The position numbers and the translations under genes were made by a program. A DNA stretch of 64,000 nucleotides from Larsenimonas salina. Its GTDB lineage: Bacteria > Pseudomonadota > Gammaproteobacteria > Pseudomonadales > Halomonadaceae. Below, piece by piece: positions 18,141-27,022 of this stretch (position 1 is its first letter; every line of letters starts with the position of its first letter). The DNA lies in assembly GCF_023736155.1 (NCBI RefSeq), contig NZ_JAMLJJ010000001.1, positions 992,001 through 1,056,000 of the forward strand. Direction: 5' to 3'. The notes under the pieces are model-generated. The model saw only the letters and a list, made by a program, of their open reading frames with translations, made no database searches and was not told the origin of the DNA.

Positions 18141-18228
18141 GGGGACACATACGCTTGAGTGAGGCCGAAGCGGCTAGCTTATCAAACCGGCCTCGTCTTC
18201 GGACAACCTGCAACGAAGTACAGGCATC

Positions 18229-18263
18229 AAAAAAGGGCATGACGCTTGGCGTCATGCCCTTTT
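18229..18263 (-). terminator. Terminator of the rpsF-rpsR-rplI operon
   Basis: A perfect 11-base stem, GGGCATGACGC with TTG loop and GCGTCATGCCC, is flanked by a run of A on the left and T on the right. On the minus strand it ends in TTTTTT, 28 bases past the rplI stop. This is a strong intrinsic terminator separating the ribosomal operon from dnaB. Confidence 0.88.
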
Positions 18264-18291
18264 CCACCAGCGCCTTGCAGTACGAATGTAC

Positions 18292-18738
18292 TTACTCGGC
18301 GACTACCACGACACGAATGCTGGCGGTGACGTCGGCGTGCAGCTGCAGCGCGATGTCGTATTCACCAGTCTGACGCAGCGGACCTTCCGGCATGCGAACT
18401 TCGCTCTTGGCGACGTCGATACCGGACTGAACCAGTGCTTCGGCCAGATCGCGCGGACCGATAGAACCGAACAGTTTCCCTTCTTCGCCAGCTTTGGCGA
18501 CGAGAGAAAGTTCGATTTCGGACAGCTGCTCGGCGCGCGCTTCAGCGCTTGCCTTGCGATCTTCCGCTTCACGCTCGAGCTCGGCCCGGCGTGCTTCGAA
18601 CATGTTGACGTTGTCCTGAGTTGCCGGAACAGCGAGACCGTAAGGCACCAGGTAGTTGCGGCCATAGCCGGCTTTGACGGTGACCTTGTCACCGAGACCG
18701 CCGAGCTTGCCCAGCTTGTCGAGCAGAATAACTTCCAT
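18292..18738 (-). CDS. rplI: 50S ribosomal protein L9
   Basis: L9 binds 23S rRNA near the L1 stalk. The 148-residue product begins [36 protein letters not shown], the signature N-terminal domain with its Gly/Lys loop, followed by the long central helix ([23 protein letters not shown]) and the C-terminal domain. Length matches E. coli (149). It is the last gene of the rpsF operon, 21 bases after the membrane protein gene, and ends at a strong terminator. Confidence 0.98.
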   Translation of the reverse strand: MEVILLDKLGKLGGLGDKVTVKAGYGRNYLVPYGLAVPATQDNVNMFEARRAELEREAEDRKASAEARAEQLSEIELSLVAKAGEEGKLFGSIGPRDLAEALVQSGIDVAKSEVRMPEGPLRQTGEYDIALQLHADVTASIRVVVVAE

Positions 18739-18759
18739 CTCTCGTAGACCTCTTCTATG

Positions 18760-19605
18760 TTAACTGCCTGCCAGCCGCGCGCGAACGTTTAGCGCGCTGT
18801 CGAACAGAGCAAGCAGCAGAACAATCACAATCGCGGGCCAGGCCATCAACAGCAGAATATAGAATCCGCCAAGCCAGAGCCCACTCATCCCTTTAATCCC
18901 AATGACTGCGTGCACAAGCGCGATGCCGGCAATCAGTACCGGTATCCAGGACACCAGTATCAGCGATGGCACGCCAAGCACGAACCCGACGATGCTTAAA
19001 AGCAGTAACGCACCGATCTCCTTGGGCGCGAGACGAAAGGCATGAAACTCCTCTCGAAACCCACCCGGATTGAACAGTGCGGCTTGCCAGCTGCGCCCGA
19101 GTGCCAGGCAGGCAACCGAGGCCAGCATGACCACGATGCCGACCAGCGCGCCCATGACCAACATGGTCAACTGATCAACCGAAATACCTTGCGCGGCGTA
19201 GTTCGAGAGCATCGTATCGAGCTCGGTCGAGCTCGAGCGAAGTTCGGCTACAATCGCGCCGGCGTTCGGCGGAATCAGTACGCCCAGCTTGATCAGAAGC
19301 GCTGAAACGAGCGCGCCTGCGATCAAGGTCTCGCCCCAACGTGCCCTGGCACGCAGGATCACTGCCAAGAGCGTGGTCAAAAGCAGCGTGGCAAGTGGCA
19401 CCGCATCACCCTGCGTCCACCACCACCCAAGCGGCAAGGCGGCGCCGATCAATACCGGCAGCGCCAGCGCCAGGCCACGCCGTAGCGTGACCAGTGCAGC
19501 GATCGCGGTGCCCAGCCAGAAAAGCCACGGTATGAGGCTTGACACAAAGGCCAGAAGCGTCGCGTTAACGGGTGAGCGCAGGGCCCATCGTGCAAGCGCA
19601 ATCAT
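18760..19605 (-). CDS. DUF2232/YybS-like integral membrane protein
   Basis: The 281-residue protein is strongly hydrophobic with about eight membrane segments (for example LFWLGTAIAALVTL, LIAGALVSALLIKLGVLI, LTMLVMGALVGIVVMLASVA, IGALLLLSIVGFVLGV). It occupies the position between rpsR and rplI that Pseudomonas fills with an uncharacterised membrane protein, and looks like the DUF2232 family. Its function is unknown. The gene starts ten bases after the rpsR stop and is evidently co-transcribed with the ribosomal protein genes. Confidence 0.75.
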   Translation of the reverse strand: MIALARWALRSPVNATLLAFVSSLIPWLFWLGTAIAALVTLRRGLALALPVLIGAALPLGWWWTQGDAVPLATLLLTTLLAVILRARARWGETLIAGALVSALLIKLGVLIPPNAGAIVAELRSSSTELDTMLSNYAAQGISVDQLTMLVMGALVGIVVMLASVACLALGRSWQAALFNPGGFREEFHAFRLAPKEIGALLLLSIVGFVLGVPSLILVSWIPVLIAGIALVHAVIGIKGMSGLWLGGFYILLLMAWPAIVIVLLLALFDSALNVRARLAGS

Positions 19606-19615
19606 TCAAGAAAGC

Positions 19616-19843
19616 TTACAGGTGACGATCGGTATAAGGCAGAAGTGCCAGATAACGAGCGCGCTTGATCGCAGTGGACAGCTGACGCTGATAGCGTGCA
19701 CGGGTGCCGGTAATGCGACTCGGTACGATCTTGCCTGTTTCAGTGATGTAGGACTTCAGCGTATCGAGGTCTTTGTAATCAATGTACTTTACGCCTTCGG
19801 CGGTAAAGCGGCAGAACTTGCGGCGACGGAAAAAACGTGCCAT
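19616..19843 (-). CDS. rpsR: 30S ribosomal protein S18
   Basis: S18 pairs with S6 in the platform of the 30S subunit. The 75-residue product, [25 protein letters not shown]..., is full length, with the basic N-terminus and the RNA-binding stretch [30 protein letters not shown] precedes the ATG. It follows rpsF by 29 bases; the priB gene that lies between the two in E. coli is absent, as in Pseudomonas. Confidence 0.98.
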   Translation of the reverse strand: MARFFRRRKFCRFTAEGVKYIDYKDLDTLKSYITETGKIVPSRITGTRARYQRQLSTAIKRARYLALLPYTDRHL

Positions 19844-19872
19844 GTCATGAATCTCCAGAAGTGATGAATCGA

Positions 19873-20286
19873 TCAGTTAGCTGTTTCTTCAGTCTGCTCT
19901 GATTCTTCGGAATCAGAGGACTGGTCGGCGCTGTCGCGACGATCTTCGCGACGACGGCCCTTGTCTTCAGCGGACTTCATCATCGGGGACGGCTCGGTCA
20001 CCGCTTCCTTGCAACGAACAACCATATTGCGAATGATGGCATCGTTGAAACGGAAGATGTTCTCGATTTCGTCGAGCGTTTCGCTTTCGCACTCGATGTT
20101 CATCAGAACGTAGTGTGCCTTGTGGATCTTGTTGATCGGATAGGCAAGATGGCGGCGACCCCAGTCTTCGAGACGATGCACAGTGCCGCTGTTTTCAGTC
20201 ACGAGGCTTGTGTAGCGCTCGATCATGGCAGGCACCTGCTCGCTCTGATCCGGGTGGACCATGAACACGATTTCGTAATGACGCAT
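19873..20286 (-). CDS. rpsF: 30S ribosomal protein S6
   Basis: S6 binds 16S rRNA together with S18. The 137-residue product starts [19 protein letters not shown] at the ATG 20284-20286, with AAGGAG upstream; sequence further upstream in this frame is untranslated leader. Signatures are [23 protein letters not shown] and [14 protein letters not shown]. The C-terminus is a long acidic and Ser-rich tail ([17 protein letters not shown]). E. coli S6 also has an acidic tail, to which RimK adds glutamates. It opens the rpsF-rpsR-membrane protein-rplI operon. Confidence 0.97.
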   Translation of the reverse strand: MRHYEIVFMVHPDQSEQVPAMIERYTSLVTENSGTVHRLEDWGRRHLAYPINKIHKAHYVLMNIECESETLDEIENIFRFNDAIIRNMVVRCKEAVTEPSPMMKSAEDKGRRREDRRDSADQSSDSEESEQTEETAN

Positions 20287-20411
20287 GATGTCTCCTTTCG
20301 GGTTGACAGCTTTCGCACGCCAGCGCCGGTTCAGGCAATTGGTCGTGAAAAGCAAGGAGTTAACGGAAGGTTTACTTACTGACAGAATATGCCGGTGAGC
20401 AAAGCCGGATA

Positions 20412-20440
20412 ATTGTAAAGACCCAATCCCGGCCTTGCAA
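20412..20440 (-). promoter_or_regulatory. Predicted promoter of the rpsF operon
   Basis: On the minus strand TTGCAA (20440-20435) and TACAAT (20417-20412) are separated by 17 bases, a good sigma-70 match, just past the rlmB stop codon. The implied leader before rpsF is about 120 bases, long enough to hold a regulatory RNA structure such as the S6:S18-binding leader known from other bacteria. That structure was not modelled. Confidence 0.5.
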
Positions 20441-20450
20441 GCCAAAGCAC

Positions 20451-21248
20451 TTAATGAGGGCGCTGCTGCCTGACGGCCTCGAACAGACAGATCCCGGTTG
20501 CGACCGACACATTGAGACTCGATACGCTGCCCTGCATCGGAAGCTTCACCAGGTGGTCGCAGGCTTCACGCGTCAATCGGCGCATGCCCTTGCCCTCGGC
20601 ACCCATCACCAGTGCGACGTGGGCATTGAAGTCGGCGCCGAACACGCTCTGCTCGGCCTCGCCTGCCGTACCGATAATCCAGACACCCAGCTCTTTAAGC
20701 TTTGAAAGCGTTCGAGCGAGATTAACCACCTGATACACCGGCATGGCTTCGGCCGCCCCACAGGCAACCTTTCGTACGATGCCATTCAATGGCGCCGATT
20801 TATCTTTAGGTACGATCACGCCCTTGACGCCCGCAGCATCGGCGCTTCGAAGGCACGCCCCGAAATTATGGGGGTCGGTCACGCCATCCAGCACCAGCCA
20901 CAGCGCGGGCTCTTCCACCCGCTCAGCTTCCCAGTAAAGGCGCTGTTCGCCTTCAAACGACAGCGGCTGGCAAAACGCCACGATGCCCTGATGCGCCACC
21001 GGACCCATTGCCTGCTCAAGCGCTTGGCGCGTTTTAAACTCGACCGAGACGCCCTTGGCACGAAGCGCCTCAATGACTTCGATCAGGCGGCGCTCCGAGG
21101 CGCCTTCCTGAACCCAGGCATAGTCCGGGGTTTGATGGTCAAGAAGCGCACGCACCGCATGCACCCCTGAAACCGCTTCAAGCCCATTCGGGGCGGCGCT
21201 GGGCTTGGGCTTGCCAGCCCCTTGTTTTTTACGGCGCGACGAATTCAT
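20451..21248 (-). CDS. rlmB: 23S rRNA 2'-O-methyltransferase RlmB (Gm2251)
   Basis: RlmB methylates the ribose of G2251 in the peptidyl-transferase region of 23S rRNA. The 265-residue SPOUT enzyme has an N-terminal substrate-binding domain ([31 protein letters not shown]) and the SpoU signature motifs: [41 protein letters not shown] and [21 protein letters not shown]. Its N-terminal extension is basic. It overlaps the end of rnr by four bases (ATGA), the conserved rnr-rlmB pair. Confidence 0.96.
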   Translation of the reverse strand: MNSSRRKKQGAGKPKPSAAPNGLEAVSGVHAVRALLDHQTPDYAWVQEGASERRLIEVIEALRAKGVSVEFKTRQALEQAMGPVAHQGIVAFCQPLSFEGEQRLYWEAERVEEPALWLVLDGVTDPHNFGACLRSADAAGVKGVIVPKDKSAPLNGIVRKVACGAAEAMPVYQVVNLARTLSKLKELGVWIIGTAGEAEQSVFGADFNAHVALVMGAEGKGMRRLTREACDHLVKLPMQGSVSSLNVSVATGICLFEAVRQQRPH

Positions 21249-23764
21249 GACTGCTCGCTGCCTTTACTGTCGCTTTTTTTACTGCCGTCTTTTTTGGACG
21301 ACTTTTTCTTCTTCGGACGGTCGGACTTGGAGTGCGCCTCGCCCTTGTCACCGCCTTTATTATCGCCTGTTTTGTCCGCACTTTTCTTTCGACGTGCGCG
21401 TTCTTTCTTGCCGGGCCGGGACTTGCGCTTCTTCTTGGGCGTTTCGGCGTTGTCGCTTGCCGGCGCATCGCTTGCCTCCGGTGCCGAACGCGTCTTGCGC
21501 GCGCGACGCCGCGATGTGGGCTCAGCTACTGCAAGCTCGAAATCGAGCTTGCGATCGTCAAGATCGACACGCGCCACGCGCACGACCACGCCATCGCCCA
21601 ACCGGTAGATCATGCCGCCGCGCTCACCCTTGAGCTGAAAGCGGGTTTCCTCGTAGCGGTAATAGTCCGACGGCAGCGAGGAAATGTGCACCAGACCTTC
21701 AACGAAGTGCGCATCCAGGCGTACAAACAGACCGAATTGCGTAACCGAGGCGATCGTTCCATCGAAGGTTTCACCGACCTTGTCGGACATGAACTCGCAC
21801 TTAAGCCAATCTTCAACGTCACGCGTGGCGTCATCGGCGCGACGCTCGGTCATCGAGCAGTGCTCGCCAAGCTCAACCATCTGCTCAAACGTATAGGGAC
21901 ACCACTTCGACAGTGGCTCGCTCGGCGCGCCCTCGACACGCAGCACGCTATTGCTTGCCTGCTCACTTCGGATCACCCCGCGAATGGCGCGATGCACCAA
22001 AAGATCCGGATAACGGCGAATGGGCGACGTGAAGTGCGCGTATGCCGAATAGGCAAGACCGAAATGCCCTTCATTGTGCGGCGTGTAAATCGCCTGATTC
22101 ATGGTGCGCAACATGATCGTTTGGATAATGTCGGCATCAGGGCGATCCTGAATCAACTGACGCAGCTGCTGAAAATCGCGCGGCGTCGGCTTCTCACCAC
22201 CCTCAAGCGTAAGCCCAAGCTCGCCCAGAAACGTCTTGAAGGTTGTCAGACGTTCGCTTTTCGGGCTGTCGTGGACGCGATAGAGCGCTGGAAGCTTGTG
22301 CTTCTCGAGAAAACGCGCGGTGGCCACGTTGGCCGCCAGCATGCATTCCTCGATCAGCTTGTGCGCGTCGTTGCGCTCGCGCGGAACGATTCGTTCGATC
22401 TTGCGGTCGTCGTTGAACACGATCTGGGTTTCGGTCGTTTCGAAATCGATCGCACCCCGAACTTGGCGCGCCGAACGGAGCGTGTGATAAAGCTCATAAA
22501 GCTGCTCGAGCGGTTTGACCACGTTGTGGTAGTGCTTTCGAAGCGCCTGACCCTGTTCGCTGTCGGCGTCCTGAAGCATGGTACCGACATCGGTGTACGT
22601 CAGACGCGCGTGGGAGCGCATGACGCCTTCGTAGAAGCGGTAACGGCTGATCTCGCCCTTCTGTGAAATATTCATCTCACAGACCATGCAAAGACGGTCG
22701 ACATCCGGGTTCAGAGAGCACAGCCCATTGGACAGGATTTCCGGCAGCATCGGAACAACTTGCCCAGGGAAGTACACCGAGTTGCCGCGCTCGATGGCTT
22801 CGCGGTCAAGCGGCGAATCAACCGGTACATAATGGGATACGTCCGCGATCGCGACGATCAGCTTGGTGCTGCCGGACTTGGTTTTCCAGGAATAGACCGC
22901 GTCGTCGAAATCCTTTGCATCTTCCCCGTCGATGGTCACGAGCGGCAGATCCCGGAGGTCGACCCGGTGATGCTTGTCTTCCTCGCGCACCTGGTCGGAG
23001 AGCGATTCGATCTGCTCGAGCACGTCAGAGGGGAACGTGGCCGGAATATCGTGCTCGCGAATGGCGATGTCGATTTCAAGCCCCGGGTCCATGCGCTCGC
23101 CCATCACCTCGATGACCTCGCCCTCGGGCTTGGTTCGAACGGCGGGCTGCTGCGTCAGGCGCACTTCGACGATCTGGCCGTCTTTCGCACCGTTTTCAGA
23201 GCCCGCCGGGATGATGATGTCCTGACTGATACGGGAGTTTTCAGGGACAAGAACGCCGAGGTCGGCGCCGCGAACGCGGTAAACACCGACCACGGTTTCA
23301 GTATTGTGCGCAAGCACTTGCATGATCCGCACTTCCGCACGACCACGCCGGTCGCGACCGCTGATGCGACCTCGGACTCGGTCACCGTGAAAGACGCGCT
23401 GCATCTGACGCGAAGGAATGACGAGATCGGGTTTTTCACCGTCATCGCGTACTAGAAAGCCGATGCCATCACGGTGACCGATCACACGCCCTTCAATGAT
23501 TTCTTCGGGAGGAATCACCGTAAAGGAGTTGTCACGCTGCTTCTTGAGCTGACCGTCACGGTCCATGGCGATCAGGCGGCGACGAACCCCTTCGCGCTGA
23601 TCTTCATCGGTCAGACCGAGCGCATCGTTCAGGCTGTCGGCGGAAATGGGTTTGCCATGAGCTTCGACGCGAGAAAAAAGAAATTCCCGGCTGGGTACCG
23701 GATTTTCATAATTTTGCGCTTCGCGCTCTGCTTGCGGATCGTCGGATAACGTCCAGTGTTTCAT
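21245..23764 (-). CDS. rnr: Ribonuclease R
   Basis: RNase R is a processive 3'-5' exoribonuclease that degrades structured RNA and takes part in rRNA quality control and stress responses. The 839-residue protein has an N-terminal winged-helix part, cold-shock domains (about 70-220), the RNB catalytic domain (about 260-590, with DGEDAKDFDDAVY carrying the metal-binding aspartates), an S1 domain (VGETFDGTIASVTQFGLFVRLD) and a long C-terminal tail that is mostly Lys/Ser/Asp. The tail is low complexity. E. coli RNase R is 813 residues. AAGGAA precedes the ATG. It is the first gene of the rnr-rlmB unit. Confidence 0.97.
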   Translation of the reverse strand: MKHWTLSDDPQAEREAQNYENPVPSREFLFSRVEAHGKPISADSLNDALGLTDEDQREGVRRRLIAMDRDGQLKKQRDNSFTVIPPEEIIEGRVIGHRDGIGFLVRDDGEKPDLVIPSRQMQRVFHGDRVRGRISGRDRRGRAEVRIMQVLAHNTETVVGVYRVRGADLGVLVPENSRISQDIIIPAGSENGAKDGQIVEVRLTQQPAVRTKPEGEVIEVMGERMDPGLEIDIAIREHDIPATFPSDVLEQIESLSDQVREEDKHHRVDLRDLPLVTIDGEDAKDFDDAVYSWKTKSGSTKLIVAIADVSHYVPVDSPLDREAIERGNSVYFPGQVVPMLPEILSNGLCSLNPDVDRLCMVCEMNISQKGEISRYRFYEGVMRSHARLTYTDVGTMLQDADSEQGQALRKHYHNVVKPLEQLYELYHTLRSARQVRGAIDFETTETQIVFNDDRKIERIVPRERNDAHKLIEECMLAANVATARFLEKHKLPALYRVHDSPKSERLTTFKTFLGELGLTLEGGEKPTPRDFQQLRQLIQDRPDADIIQTIMLRTMNQAIYTPHNEGHFGLAYSAYAHFTSPIRRYPDLLVHRAIRGVIRSEQASNSVLRVEGAPSEPLSKWCPYTFEQMVELGEHCSMTERRADDATRDVEDWLKCEFMSDKVGETFDGTIASVTQFGLFVRLDAHFVEGLVHISSLPSDYYRYEETRFQLKGERGGMIYRLGDGVVVRVARVDLDDRKLDFELAVAEPTSRRRARKTRSAPEASDAPASDNAETPKKKRKSRPGKKERARRKKSADKTGDNKGGDKGEAHSKSDRPKKKKSSKKDGSKKSDSKGSEQS

Positions 23765-23900
23765 TCAATATTTCCTTGTTGGAAGTCGAGATGCAGGGCA
23801 GAGAGCACGGCGAGACGCTTTATCTTTAACATGTCGGCCAGTATAGCGACACTAAAGGCCCGACCCAAGCGACATTTACCTACAAAACCGATTCAAAGGG

Positions 23901-23928
23901 TTGCATCGGCCCAAAAAATGCGTATTAT
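23901..23928 (+). promoter_or_regulatory. Promoter of the tRNA-Leu pair
   Basis: TTGCAT (23901-23906) and TATTAT (23923-23928) are separated by 16 bases, and the G/C-rich stretch between the -10 element and the tRNA resembles the discriminator of stringently controlled stable-RNA promoters. It lies about 12 bases upstream of the first tRNA. Confidence 0.65.
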
Positions 23929-23939
23929 ACGCCGCAGTT

Positions 23940-24026
23940 GCCCGGATGGCGGAATTGGTAGACGCGCTAGCTTCAGGTGCTAGTGACCGTATGGTCGTGG
24001 AGGTTCAAGTCCTCTTCCGGGCACCA
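23940..24026 (+). tRNA. tRNA-Leu, anticodon CAG
   Basis: An 87-base class II tRNA with encoded CCA. The acceptor stem GCCCGGA pairs with TCCGGGC. The anticodon loop TTCAGGT is closed by the CTAGC/GCTAG stem, giving anticodon CAG (reads CUG). A long variable arm and the GGTTCAAGTCC T-arm are present. It closely resembles E. coli leuT. Confidence 0.97.
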
Positions 24027-24108
24027 GACATCGTTTTCGATGTGATCGCATTGAGCAGATCGAATACAAGAACGCAGTAATTTTGAAATCGCCCTGATTT
24101 CACGCAAG

Positions 24109-24195
24109 GCCCGGATGGCGGAATTGGTAGACGCGCTAGCTTCAGGTGCTAGTGACCGCATGGTCGTGGAGGTTCAAGTCCTCTTCCGGGCACCA
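24109..24195 (+). tRNA. tRNA-Leu, anticodon CAG, second copy
   Basis: A near-identical duplicate of the tRNA 82 bases upstream, differing by one base in the variable arm (C for T in GCATGGTC). CCA is encoded. The pair is probably one transcript from the promoter at 23901-23928. No hairpin terminator was found immediately after it. Confidence 0.97.
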
Positions 24196-24479
24196 TCTAG
24201 ACACCCTGTTTAGATCGAATTCTTTCTTCAAGTATTCTCTATTTTCTCCTCATATTCTTTATACGCGCCTGATCTTAAAAGCTCGATCTACAAGCTATAA
24301 CCCACACTCGCTTTATCCCGACACCCCTGCGATCAGCCCCGAATGCACCCCGTTGCGCTCTCTTTAAACGATTGCGCCGCACCTCAGACGCACACGATCC
24401 ATTCTAACGCGTACACATCTTGAAAGATTACGCCTCACGAATCGATCGAGCGTGAGCCAGGCTACCCAAGGCGCTTTTC
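24196..24479. other. Non-coding AT-richer gap after the tRNA-Leu pair
   Basis: No gene, repeat or hairpin terminator could be supported in these 284 bases between the tRNA-Leu pair and the converging nuclease gene. The first 120 bases are noticeably richer in A and T than the surroundings. Confidence 0.5.
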
Positions 24480-25328
24480 TTAATAACGAGACGGTAACCG
24501 GGACACCCGCGCCAGACGCCAGGGCTTACTGTCGACCGTGCTTTCCAAACGTGCTTCGAGGTTGTCCGGCAGGTCGCTGAAAAAGTCCAACCCCGTTCGC
24601 TGCTCGATCGTATCAATCGATACCACGAAGTCACTCAGCGGCTCATTGCCTTTTACGGTTTGAGGCATGATGAACGCGAGGGCCTTGGGCGGCTTACCCA
24701 CCGACCCGGGCACGACGAGAATCTTGTAGAACGCATCGGGAATCTCGATCAAGGAGTCCATCCGTCGAATATCCTTGTCAAAGATCGGCCCGGTCGTGAC
24801 CCAAACCGTCCCGAAGCGTGGCACGAAATGATCGATCACGACCTCTTCCAATCGCTGCCAGACCTTGCGGTTCAAGTCGGGCTTTTGCGGTGAAATGTTG
24901 GTCATCAGGAAGGTATCGAGCTGAGATGCTCGCCCGTGAACGACAGACATTGCGTAGTTGGGCGCCATATGGCCGCGATCAAACCCGGAATGACTGTAAT
25001 CGCGACTGGTAATGGGCCAGAGCGAACGCCAGTCTTCCTTGAATCCGCGCGGGCGCGGATCGCTGTGCGGGTCTTTCACCCGGGTCAGCCGGTAGGTCAC
25101 CCACAGCGGGTTACCACGCACATCCGACCATCCAACCAGAAACCCGTGATTGATCAGCGGCCGATTGAAACTGCGCCAGTCGTACCAGGTTTCAGCGACC
25201 GGCATACCTTCATAGCTCAGCGCGGCCCACTTATCACGAGCCTGGAAAAACCACAGCCCACCAAGAATGGCTGCAAACACCAGCCCGATACCGCCCATAC
25301 GGGCCAGGCGCATTATTAAACCGATCAC
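24480..25328 (-). CDS. Membrane-anchored DNA/RNA non-specific endonuclease (NUC family)
   Basis: The 282-residue protein has one hydrophobic N-terminal segment (MGGIGLVFAAILGGLWFF) followed by a beta-beta-alpha-metal nuclease domain with DRGHMAPN at 117-124 (catalytic His120) and the metal-ligand region MTNISPQ (Asn144). This matches the Serratia nuclease/endonuclease G family, which cleaves DNA and RNA. The uncleaved-looking N-terminus suggests a periplasm-facing anchored enzyme, perhaps for nucleotide scavenging or defence against incoming DNA; this is inference. The GTG start at 25328 has GGAG six bases upstream; an ATG five codons later is an alternative. It lies about 130 bases after spoVR on the same strand. 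Confidence 0.9.
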   Translation of the reverse strand: MIGLIMRLARMGGIGLVFAAILGGLWFFQARDKWAALSYEGMPVAETWYDWRSFNRPLINHGFLVGWSDVRGNPLWVTYRLTRVKDPHSDPRPRGFKEDWRSLWPITSRDYSHSGFDRGHMAPNYAMSVVHGRASQLDTFLMTNISPQKPDLNRKVWQRLEEVVIDHFVPRFGTVWVTTGPIFDKDIRRMDSLIEIPDAFYKILVVPGSVGKPPKALAFIMPQTVKGNEPLSDFVVSIDTIEQRTGLDFFSDLPDNLEARLESTVDSKPWRLARVSRLPSRY

Positions 25329-25457
25329 TCGCCGCTCCCACCCGAATACGAACTCGACACCAAGCGGCGGATTCTAGTCGGCCCGCCTTCAAAAGCCAAA
25401 CATGAAAAAGCGGCGCTGAACGCCGCATTTTCAAGCTTCTATCCTTTCAACCTTCGC

Positions 25458-27014
25458 TCACGAGGCATCGGGCAGCGGCCATTGATAGCGGTGAACTACG
25501 TCGTCGCCATCAAAGGAATCAAGTTTGACCGGGAACCCCCACAGCTGATGAAGATAGCGAAGCACTGGATACACCGACTGATCGAGCGGCCGACGCTTGT
25601 GCACCAGGTGCCTGAGCGTCAATGAGCGATCACCCCGCACATCCGCCGACCACACCTGGATATTGGGCTCGCGCTGACCGAGCGCGTATTGCGCCGATAA
25701 CGCCTCGCGCACACGGCGGTACCCCTGCTCATTATGAATGGCCCCCACTTCGATCATGTCGTCCTGATCATCATCGATAATGGCGAACATCTTGAAATCT
25801 CGCATAACCTTGGGCGAGAGAAACTGCTGTACGAACGATTCGTCCTTGAAATTTGCCATGGCGAAGTGAAACGTATCCAGCCAGTTGCTGCCGGCAATAT
25901 CCGGAAACCACTCGCGGTCCTCGTCGGTCGGGTGCTCACAGATGCGCTTGATGTCACTGAACATTGCAAACCCGAGCGCGTAAGGGTTGATGCCGTTGTA
26001 ATAGGGGCTATCGAAAGTGGGCTGCGCAACGACCGAGGTGTGTGACTGGAGAAACTCGAGAATAACGCCCTCATCGATCAACCCTTCATCAAAGAGCTGA
26101 TTCATGATGGTGTAATGCCAGAACGTCGCCCAGCCCTCGTTCATGACCTGTGTTTGACGCTGCGGGTAGAAATACTGCGCCATCTTTCGAACGATGCGCA
26201 CGACTTCGCGCTGCCATGGCGCCAGCAGCGGCGCGTTCTTTTCAATGAAGTACAACAGGTTTTCCTGGGGCTCTGGCGGGTAATGAAACGGCGCCCTAAG
26301 CGCCAGCGGGTCTTCGCTGTCCGTCACGGCCCGATCCGATAGGTGCTCGGTGTCATGGGTGGGGATAGTGGTCCAGAGCGCATTGACCTGAGTCTGGAGA
26401 TAAGCCTCGCGCTCTTCCTGACGTTTCGATTCGGCTTCGGGCGACATGGGTGATGGCCGCTTGTAGCGGTCCACGCCGTAATTTTGAAGCGCGTGACAGG
26501 CATCCAGCAGCTGCTCGACCGTCTCGACCCCGTGCTTTTCCTCGCACTCGCTGATGTAGCGCCGCGCGAATACCAGATAATCCACAATGGCCGAGGCATC
26601 GGTCCAGGCACGGAACAGATAATTGCCCTTGAAAAACGAATTGTGGCCGTAGCAGGCGTGCGCCATCACCAGAATCTGCATCATCAGCGTATTTTCTTCC
26701 ATCAGATACGCGATGCAGGGGTCGGAATTGATGACCAACTCGTAGGCAAGCCCCATCTTGCCACGACGGTAGGACTGCTCCACCGACAGGAACTGCTTAC
26801 CGAACGACCAATGGTGATAGCCCACCGGCATCCCGACACTTGCGTAGGCATCCATCATTTGCTCGGACGTGATGATCTCGATCTGATTGGGGTAGATGTC
26901 GAGCCGGTACTCCTTGGCAATACGCGCAATGGCCTGCTCATAGTATTCAAGCGTTTCAAACGTCCAATCGGCGCTTTTGCGTTCACCCCCTGAGACACTG
27001 GCGGTATCGGTCAT
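25458..27014 (-). CDS. ycgB: SpoVR family protein (YcgB-like)
   Basis: The 518-residue protein matches the SpoVR/YcgB family throughout: DIYPNQIEIITSEQMMDAYASVGMPVGYHHWSFGK, ELVINSDPCIAYLMEENT, AHACYGHNSFFKGN and NEGWATFWHYTIMNQL. It was named for a Bacillus spore-cortex gene but is widespread in non-sporulating bacteria; the biochemical activity is unknown. The conserved His/Glu clusters look metal-binding. AGGAGGAG precedes the ATG. It starts eight bases after yeaH, completing the yeaG-yeaH-spoVR set seen in many proteobacteria and linked to stationary-phase and starvation responses. Confidence 0.95.
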   Translation of the reverse strand: MTDTASVSGGERKSADWTFETLEYYEQAIARIAKEYRLDIYPNQIEIITSEQMMDAYASVGMPVGYHHWSFGKQFLSVEQSYRRGKMGLAYELVINSDPCIAYLMEENTLMMQILVMAHACYGHNSFFKGNYLFRAWTDASAIVDYLVFARRYISECEEKHGVETVEQLLDACHALQNYGVDRYKRPSPMSPEAESKRQEEREAYLQTQVNALWTTIPTHDTEHLSDRAVTDSEDPLALRAPFHYPPEPQENLLYFIEKNAPLLAPWQREVVRIVRKMAQYFYPQRQTQVMNEGWATFWHYTIMNQLFDEGLIDEGVILEFLQSHTSVVAQPTFDSPYYNGINPYALGFAMFSDIKRICEHPTDEDREWFPDIAGSNWLDTFHFAMANFKDESFVQQFLSPKVMRDFKMFAIIDDDQDDMIEVGAIHNEQGYRRVREALSAQYALGQREPNIQVWSADVRGDRSLTLRHLVHKRRPLDQSVYPVLRYLHQLWGFPVKLDSFDGDDVVHRYQWPLPDAS

Positions 27015-27022
27015 GACTCCTC

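Noticed and set aside
21332-22666. A 444-codon frame antisense to rnr
   Set aside because: The sense frame encodes the RNase R catalytic and S1 domains throughout; the antisense frame has no start signal and no similarity.
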